Source: Clostridia bacterium (GTDB taxonomy: Bacteria; Bacillota; Clostridia; Oscillospirales; Acutalibacteraceae). From it: a DNA stretch of 11,125 bases. Where the stretch lies: positions 1-11,125 of the forward strand of contig JAFWCS010000436.1 of the NCBI GenBank assembly GCA_017534365.1, written 5' to 3'. The translations under genes were made by a program, and so were the position numbers. This document shows positions 7,043-11,125 of this stretch, piece by piece. The notes below the pieces were generated by a model that worked only from the letters and a program-made list of their open reading frames with translations, made no database searches and was not told the DNA's origin. The first letter of the stretch is position 1. Every line of letters begins with the position of its first letter.

Positions 7043-7071
7043 TTAGAAAAGGGACAGGAAGGAGAATTCGT

Positions 7072-8520
7072 ATGTCGATTCCGAAAGGACTTAAAATCGC
7101 CGTGCCCGCCGCGCTGGGCATCCCGGCCGCGCTGGGCGCCGTCAGGGCGGCCGCCGCAAATAAGACGCTGCCGATCGTGCCCCCCGCCGTTTCATGGACG
7201 CCGGAGGAGGCGCAGCGCTATGCAGAAAAGCTGTCGGCCATGGTGCAGATCCCGACGCTTTCAAAAAAAGAGGACGAACCGTATGAAACCTTTCTCACGT
7301 TTCAGGAAACACTTGCCGCGCTGTTTCCCCGCGTGTTTGAAACATTGGAAAACCACGACCTGAACGGCAACCTGCTGCGCCGCTGGAAGGGCACCGATCC
7401 CGACCGCAACGGCATTCTGCTCATGGGCCATCAGGACGTCGTGCCGGTGGATCAGGCCGGCTGGACGAAGGATCCGTTTTCCGGCGCGATCGAGGACGGC
7501 TGCGTGTGGGGCCGCGGCGCTATGGACTGCAAGAGCACGGTCTGCTGCGAGCTGCAGGCGCTCGAGGAGCTGCTGGAGGAGGGCTTCACGCCGAAGCAGG
7601 ATATCTGGTTCTTTGCTTCGCGCAACGAAGAAAACTCCGGCGGCGGCGCTGACGCCGTGGCGGCGCATCTGCGGGAGCAGGGCGTGCGCCTCGATCTGGT
7701 GCTGGACGAGGGCGGCGCGATCGTGGACGGCATGATTCCCGGGCTCTCGATGCCGGTCGCTGCGATCGGCGTCGTGGAGAAGGGCTTCTGCAACGTGAAA
7801 TTCACAGCCAGAAGCGCAGGCGGCCATTCCTCCACCCCGCCGAAGAATTCGCCGCTGATCCGCCTGTCCAAGCTCATGGTCGAGGTGGATAAAAAGATGC
7901 CGTTCCGGGCAAAGCTGGTGACGCCGATGCCGGAGATCCTGGACAACGTGGCACCCTATCTCAGCTTTCCGCTGCGCTTTCTGCTGGTCAACCGCAACGT
8001 CTTCGGCGGTCTGATCAAGGCGGCGTTCGTGCATCTTTCCGGCCAGACCCGCGCCTTCGTGCAATCCACGGCGGCGTTCACCATGGCGCAGGGCTCGACC
8101 GCCCCGAATGTGCTGCCGGACGAAGCGTCGGTCATCTGCAACATCCGCCCCTCCCAGCAGCAAAACGCCGAGCAGACCGTGGCTGTGCTGCGGAAGATCG
8201 CCGCAAAATATGACGTGGAAGCCGAAGTGCTGTTTTCGCGCGACGCGTCAAAAACCTCTTCGCCTGACAGCGCGGAATTCAAACAGCTGGCAGAGAATCT
8301 GCGCGCCTGCCTGCCCGACTGCGTGGTAACCCCCTATCTGATGACGGGCGGCACGGATTCCCGACGCTTCGAGATCGTCTGCGACAACGTGCTGCGCTTC
8401 ACGCCGACGCGCCTGTCCAAAGCGCAGATCGAAGCCATGCACGCAGCGAATGAAAACGTGACGATCTCCGCCATCGCCGAAGGCGTAAAGATCTATAAAT
8501 ACCTGCTGACGCATCGATAA
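7072..8520 (+). CDS. M20-family metallopeptidase (carboxypeptidase S / PM20D1-like)
   Basis: This is a predicted zinc hydrolase of 482 residues that cleaves amide bonds of peptides or N-acyl amino acids. The expected M20 residues are visible: H120 and D122 in LLMGHQDVVPV, D152 in GRGAMDCK (bridging metal ligand), E186-E187 in SRNEENSGGG (general base and ligand), D212 in LVLDEGG, and H457 in EAMHAANE. The lid/dimerisation domain spans about 235-345, with GGHSSTPP at about 250-257. The phrase W-x-x-DPFSGAIEDGCVWGRG is typical of the carboxypeptidase S/PM20D1 branch. Residues 6-29 are hydrophobic (Ala/Gly/Ile-rich) and could be a signal anchor, which would place the enzyme at the membrane; no clear cleavage site is seen. 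The start at 7072 follows AAGGAG (7059-7064) by 7 bases; a longer frame from 7003 would begin inside the promoter. The substrate cannot be told from sequence. Confidence 0.92.
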   Translation: MSIPKGLKIAVPAALGIPAALGAVRAAAANKTLPIVPPAVSWTPEEAQRYAEKLSAMVQIPTLSKKEDEPYETFLTFQETLAALFPRVFETLENHDLNGNLLRRWKGTDPDRNGILLMGHQDVVPVDQAGWTKDPFSGAIEDGCVWGRGAMDCKSTVCCELQALEELLEEGFTPKQDIWFFASRNEENSGGGADAVAAHLREQGVRLDLVLDEGGAIVDGMIPGLSMPVAAIGVVEKGFCNVKFTARSAGGHSSTPPKNSPLIRLSKLMVEVDKKMPFRAKLVTPMPEILDNVAPYLSFPLRFLLVNRNVFGGLIKAAFVHLSGQTRAFVQSTAAFTMAQGSTAPNVLPDEASVICNIRPSQQQNAEQTVAVLRKIAAKYDVEAEVLFSRDASKTSSPDSAEFKQLAENLRACLPDCVVTPYLMTGGTDSRRFEIVCDNVLRFTPTRLSKAQIEAMHAANENVTISAIAEGVKIYKYLLTHR

Positions 8521-8689
8521 GATTTCTTCATAAAAAATGCACCCCCGACGGTGGATATTCATAAACCAGTAATTTCAAAAAATAATCAAACAATGTGATT
8601 GCGGAACTGTTAAACAGGGTTGGTTACGGTAAAGCAGCTAAACAATTATTGATTATTTGAGCAAGGTTACTTGCAGAATGGAGAAAACT
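8521..8689. other. AT-rich intergenic stretch at the composition boundary
   Basis: No gene, clear promoter or strong terminator was found after the peptidase stop. The sequence turns AT-rich at once. A 24-codon stop-to-stop frame at 8586-8660 (reads VIAELLNRVGYGKAAKQLL) looks protein-like but has no start and may be a gene remnant. The sequence 8536-8556 has a 4-bp CACC/GGTG hairpin only. Confidence 0.4.
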
Positions 8690-8932
8690 ATGGTTTATGT
8701 GACGAAATGCGAATACAACATTGACATCGGTAGGCTTGAGATGGAAGACCTTTTGGGAAATCAATATTGGATTGATGTCTATGCAGTTGAGGATGAATGT
8801 GCAGACAATATGTATCAACGCTCATCACTGGATTATCTGCTATATAATAAGCCAGTGAAATATGTCAATCTGCTGCTCTGCGGTGAACTAAAGAACTATG
8901 TGAGGCAGAATCCGATCTATTTGGAAAACTGA
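8690..8932 (+). CDS. Small DUF6061-like protein
   Basis: This is an 80-residue protein of unknown role. The text CEYNIDIGRLEMEDLLGNQYWIDVYAVEDE followed by ADNMYQRSSLDYLLYNKPVKYVNLLL resembles, from memory, the small Clostridial proteins grouped as DUF6061, which share YN-x-D-x-G, a D/AVE-x-E pattern and ADNMYQRS-x-LD-L-YN. It has no signal peptide or membrane segment. I chose the ATG at 8690 because GGAG lies 6 bases ahead of it. An in-frame ATG at 8678 and a TTG at 8657 give longer versions. Its terminator at 8972-9012 indicates an independent transcription unit. Such genes often sit near mobile or accessory DNA, which fits the AT-rich surroundings (inference). Confidence 0.7.
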   Translation: MVYVTKCEYNIDIGRLEMEDLLGNQYWIDVYAVEDECADNMYQRSSLDYLLYNKPVKYVNLLLCGELKNYVRQNPIYLEN

Positions 8933-8971
8933 CAACGCATCGAACGATACAAATTGATACTTGATTGATTT

Positions 8972-9012
8972 TGCCCTGATCGCAACTTGTTTTGCTGCGG
9001 TCAGGGCATTTT
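8972..9012 (+). terminator. Terminator of the small DUF6061-like gene
   Basis: A 13-bp stem pairs 8972-8984 with 8996-9008, with one U-G wobble that exists only in rightward RNA, around an 11-base loop. It is followed by TTTT. It lies about 40 bases after the stop codon at 8932. Confidence 0.85.
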
Positions 9013-9044
9013 CGTAATCGGATGCGCCACTTTTGCATTTTGCC

Positions 9045-9073
9045 TTGAATGAAGGATGTAAATATGATATGAT
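9045..9073 (+). promoter_or_regulatory. Promoter of the acetyltransferase-methyltransferase operon
   Basis: TTGAAT (9045-9050) and TATGAT (9068-9073) are spaced 17 bases apart, close to the sigma-A consensus. The ATG of the first gene is at 9107, so the leader is about 27 bases. Confidence 0.7.
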
Positions 9074-9106
9074 TTTACCATAAACCTCAAAGGAAAATAC
9101 GATACT

Positions 9107-9589
9107 ATGATAATTGCCGTTCAAGATAAATCCATACTGCCGGTTGCGTTGGAAATCATACATAAGAGCTTTGAAACTGTTGCGGAGAATTTTAATCTGA
9201 CAAAAGAAAACTGTCCCGGGCATACGTCGTTTATGACTCTTGATAAACTGCAGCATTCATTTGAATCTGGCAAACGGATGTTTTTGTATTGCTCGGGTTC
9301 AAAGCCAGTCGGTTTCTTCTCATTGAAACAGATTGACTGTGAAACCTGGGAACTGGATCATCTTTCCGTGCTTCCGGAATACCGTCACTGCGGAATCGGA
9401 AAAGATCTGTTGGATTATGCCGAAGAAACTGTTCATGAGCAAAACGGAAAACTGCTGAAAATCGGCATTATGGAAGAAAACGAACGGTTAAAACAGTGGT
9501 ATTTGCAGAATGGATTTGTATCGACTGGAACGAGCCACTTTGAACATCTGCCGTTTACGGTAGGATTTATGGATAAGGAATTGAAATGA
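9107..9589 (+). CDS. GNAT-family N-acetyltransferase
   Basis: This 160-residue cytoplasmic enzyme should transfer an acetyl group from acetyl-CoA to an amine. The core fold is visible: GFFSLKQID and WELDHLSVLPEYR are central strands beta-4 and the start of motif A. R93-H-C-G96-I-G98-K-D is the acetyl-CoA pyrophosphate-binding loop (Q/R-x-x-G-x-G/A), followed by helix DLLDYAEETV. WYLQNGF (131-137) is motif B with the likely acid Y132. The length is normal for the family. The substrate is unknown; candidates are a small amine, a peptide or an antibiotic. The ribosome binding site (AAAGGA, about 12 bases upstream) is weak. The stop codon overlaps the next gene's start as ATGA at 9586-9589, so the two proteins are made together. 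Confidence 0.88.
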   Translation: MIIAVQDKSILPVALEIIHKSFETVAENFNLTKENCPGHTSFMTLDKLQHSFESGKRMFLYCSGSKPVGFFSLKQIDCETWELDHLSVLPEYRHCGIGKDLLDYAEETVHEQNGKLLKIGIMEENERLKQWYLQNGFVSTGTSHFEHLPFTVGFMDKELK

Positions 9590-10377
9590 CAGAGATTGAA
9601 ATTTTAAAACAACATTACGAAACATTCGATGAAGAATCCCGGCTTTTATCTCGCCACGGGCAGGTTGAGTTCCTTACTACAATGAAATATATTCATACCT
9701 ATGCAGAAAAAGTGAATGCAAAAAACATTATCGAGGTTGGAGCAGGCACCGGCAGATACAGCGTGGCACTCGCAAAAGAGGGATTTGATGTAACTGCCGT
9801 CGAATTGGTTGAACATAACCTTGATATTCTAAGGCAAAAGCTTGACGGCAGCGAAACTCTCACCGCCATTCAGGGCAACGCCCTTGATTTATCACGCTTT
9901 GCCGATAACAGTTTTAATATGACGCTTCTGCTCGGTCCGATGTATCACCTTTTCACTTTTGAAGATAAGAAAAAGGCACTCTCGGAAGCCGTACGCGTGA
10001 CGAAACCGGGCGGATTCATTCTGGTTGCATACTGTATGAACGAGCCGACAATCATCAATTTCGGTTTTCGTCAGGGCAATTTGCAATATATTCTTGATAA
10101 TAATATGTTGCTTGATGAATGGCACTGTAAAAGTGATCCGAAAGAAATATTTGAACTGTATCGCACGGAGGATATTGCTGAACTGGATGCAACAGTAAAT
10201 GTCACCCGCGAAAAGCTTATAGCAACCGACGGCGCGACGAATTATATGACGGAATGCATCGACGAAATGGATGATTTCACTTTTGAAAAATGGGTGGATT
10301 ATCACCTGTCAATCTGCGAGCGGCAGGATTTAATCGGTGCCTCGCATCATACATTGGATGTTTTGAGGAAGAATTGA
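9586..10377 (+). CDS. Class I SAM-dependent methyltransferase
   Basis: This 263-residue soluble methyltransferase carries motif I as IIEVGAGTGRYS (E50 to G56), which binds S-adenosylmethionine. Strand 2 ends VTAVELVEHN with acidic E73. A motif II-like QGNALDLSRFADNSF lies at 96-110 and motif IV-like LLLGPMYHLF at 114-123. The post-I segment RVTKPGGFILVAY (137-149) is typical of methyltransferases acting on small molecules. The C-terminal half (about 150-263) is a variable substrate-binding part with several Trp, Tyr and His residues. The start overlaps the acetyltransferase stop (ATGA), implying translational coupling. No target-specific motif such as NPPY is present, so DNA adenine methylation is unlikely. 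Confidence 0.88.
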   Translation: MTEIEILKQHYETFDEESRLLSRHGQVEFLTTMKYIHTYAEKVNAKNIIEVGAGTGRYSVALAKEGFDVTAVELVEHNLDILRQKLDGSETLTAIQGNALDLSRFADNSFNMTLLLGPMYHLFTFEDKKKALSEAVRVTKPGGFILVAYCMNEPTIINFGFRQGNLQYILDNNMLLDEWHCKSDPKEIFELYRTEDIAELDATVNVTREKLIATDGATNYMTECIDEMDDFTFEKWVDYHLSICERQDLIGASHHTLDVLRKN

Positions 10378-10388
10378 TAAAATAAACT

Positions 10389-11125
10389 ATGAAAAAAGTG
10401 ATTGTAATCGGTTGCCCGGGCAGTGGCAAAAGTGTATTTTCAAGAACCTTGCACGATATCACGGGGTTGCCCCTTTATCATCTTGATATGATTAACTGGC
10501 GTGAAGACAAGACCACTTTGTCACGCGAGGAGCTGATTGAAAAAATCAACGAAATCGGTGCAACGGATGAATGGATAATGGACGGCAACTACGGCGGCAC
10601 AATGGAGTTGAGAATGTCCCTGTGTGACACAATCATATTTCTTGACTTTCCGACAAACGTCTGCCTTGAAGGAATTATGGCAAGGCGCGGAACACACCGT
10701 CCGGATATGCCGTGGCGGGATTCAGATGATTTAGATGAAGAATTTGTTGATTCTGTTAAAAACTATTATTCACAAAACCGCCCGACAGTCCTGGAACGCA
10801 TAAAGAAATTTCCAGGCAAAAAATCTCTTATTTTCAAAAGCAGACAGGAAGCGGATGGCTTTCTCGCAAAGCTGAGAAGTGAGAATGTAATTGCTCACTA
10901 TGATGCGCTCATTGACGAAGGTAACGACCCTGTTACCGATCCTAAGCTGTTAAAAGATTATATGGATAAGTGGGATGGTCAGACTTTTATTGATAAGATG
11001 CAGTTAACCCCGGAAGAATCCGTGCTTGAAATCGGTGTCGGGACAGGCAGACTGGCGGTCAGAGTCGCTCCGCTTTGCCGGGAATTCACCGGCATTGACA
11101 TTTCACCAAAAACAATTGTGCGGGC
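10389..11125 (+). CDS. P-loop kinase fused to a SAM methyltransferase (partial, runs off the window)
   Basis: The frame is open to the window's end with no stop, giving at least 245 residues. Residues 1-162 look like an adenylate-kinase-like (FlaR/topology-modulation-type) P-loop protein. G8-C-P-G-S-G-K-S15 is the Walker A motif, followed by LPLYHLDMINWRED, DEWIMDGNYGG, DTIIFLDFP (Walker B-like), RRGTHRPDMPW (lid-like basic residues) and FKSRQEADGFLAKL. From about residue 165 (ENVIAHYDALIDEGNDPV...) it changes into a methyltransferase start, and LEIGVGTGRLAVRVAP (213-228) is motif I with EFTGIDIS after it. No in-frame start codon exists near the junction: the only ATG there (10884-10886) is out of frame. 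So the two domains are one polypeptide in this sequence. It begins 11 bases after the upstream methyltransferase stop and lacks a good ribosome binding site; coupling is likely. The methyltransferase C-terminus is missing. Confidence 0.85.
   Translation, partial: MKKVIVIGCPGSGKSVFSRTLHDITGLPLYHLDMINWREDKTTLSREELIEKINEIGATDEWIMDGNYGGTMELRMSLCDTIIFLDFPTNVCLEGIMARRGTHRPDMPWRDSDDLDEEFVDSVKNYYSQNRPTVLERIKKFPGKKSLIFKSRQEADGFLAKLRSENVIAHYDALIDEGNDPVTDPKLLKDYMDKWDGQTFIDKMQLTPEESVLEIGVGTGRLAVRVAPLCREFTGIDISPKTIVR

Noticed and set aside
7003..7071. Start of the peptidase at TTG 7003
   Set aside because: This TTG is the -35 box of the promoter, so it cannot be in the transcript. ATG 7072 has AAGGAG at proper spacing.
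8536..8556. Possible terminator after the peptidase
   Set aside because: Only a 4-bp stem (CACC/GGTG) is present, and the T run is on the strand where no gene ends. It is too weak to support.

Overview
The window looks like chromosomal DNA of a low-to-mid GC-rich member of the Clostridia (Oscillospiraceae/Ruminococcaceae-type gut Firmicute). This rests on strong AGGAGG-type ribosome binding sites, a huge secreted protein with InlB-like repeats plus a C-terminal module typical of Clostridial surface proteins, a WYL-type regulator, and a small protein resembling the Clostridial DUF6061 family. This is a judgement from sequence character, not from a database match. No rRNA, tRNA, CRISPR array or insertion sequence was seen.

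Layout. (1) 29-3267, + strand: a large exported repeat protein (signal peptide, three InlB-like repeats, a GLUG-like beta-repeat region, a C-terminal Clostridial module). It is broken by a one-base deletion near 2923-2925, so its last ~114 residues lie in another frame. A strong terminator follows at 3353-3387. (2) 3480-6897, - strand: four closely spaced genes read leftwards, probably one operon. In transcription order they are a putative zinc-binding protein with a very basic tail, a SWIM zinc-finger protein, a Sel1-repeat protein and a WYL-domain regulator. The operon ends at a hairpin at 3419-3451. (3) 6898-7071: a divergent intergenic region with a near-consensus sigma-A promoter for the rightward gene, flanked by an exact 8-bp direct repeat, plus a nearby inverted repeat. 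(4) 7072-8520, + strand: an M20-family metallopeptidase with all expected metal ligands. (5) 8521-11125, + strand: base composition becomes visibly more AT-rich (GC is 42 of 60 at 7681-7740 but 24 of 60 at 9601-9660). This part holds an 80-residue DUF6061-like protein with its own terminator. It is followed by a promoter-driven operon: GNAT acetyltransferase, class I SAM methyltransferase (overlapping ATGA), and an open-ended P-loop kinase fused in frame to a second SAM methyltransferase that runs off the window.

How the genes fit together. The leftward operon groups two cysteine/histidine metal-binding proteins with a protein-interaction scaffold and a ligand-sensing type regulator. No member has a recognisable catalytic site, so it is an uncharacterised set. 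The rightmost AT-rich operon groups three or four group-transfer activities (acetyl, methyl, phosphoryl) in translationally coupled genes, which suggests small-molecule or RNA modification and possibly recent acquisition. The peptidase shares a control region with the leftward operon but not an obvious function.
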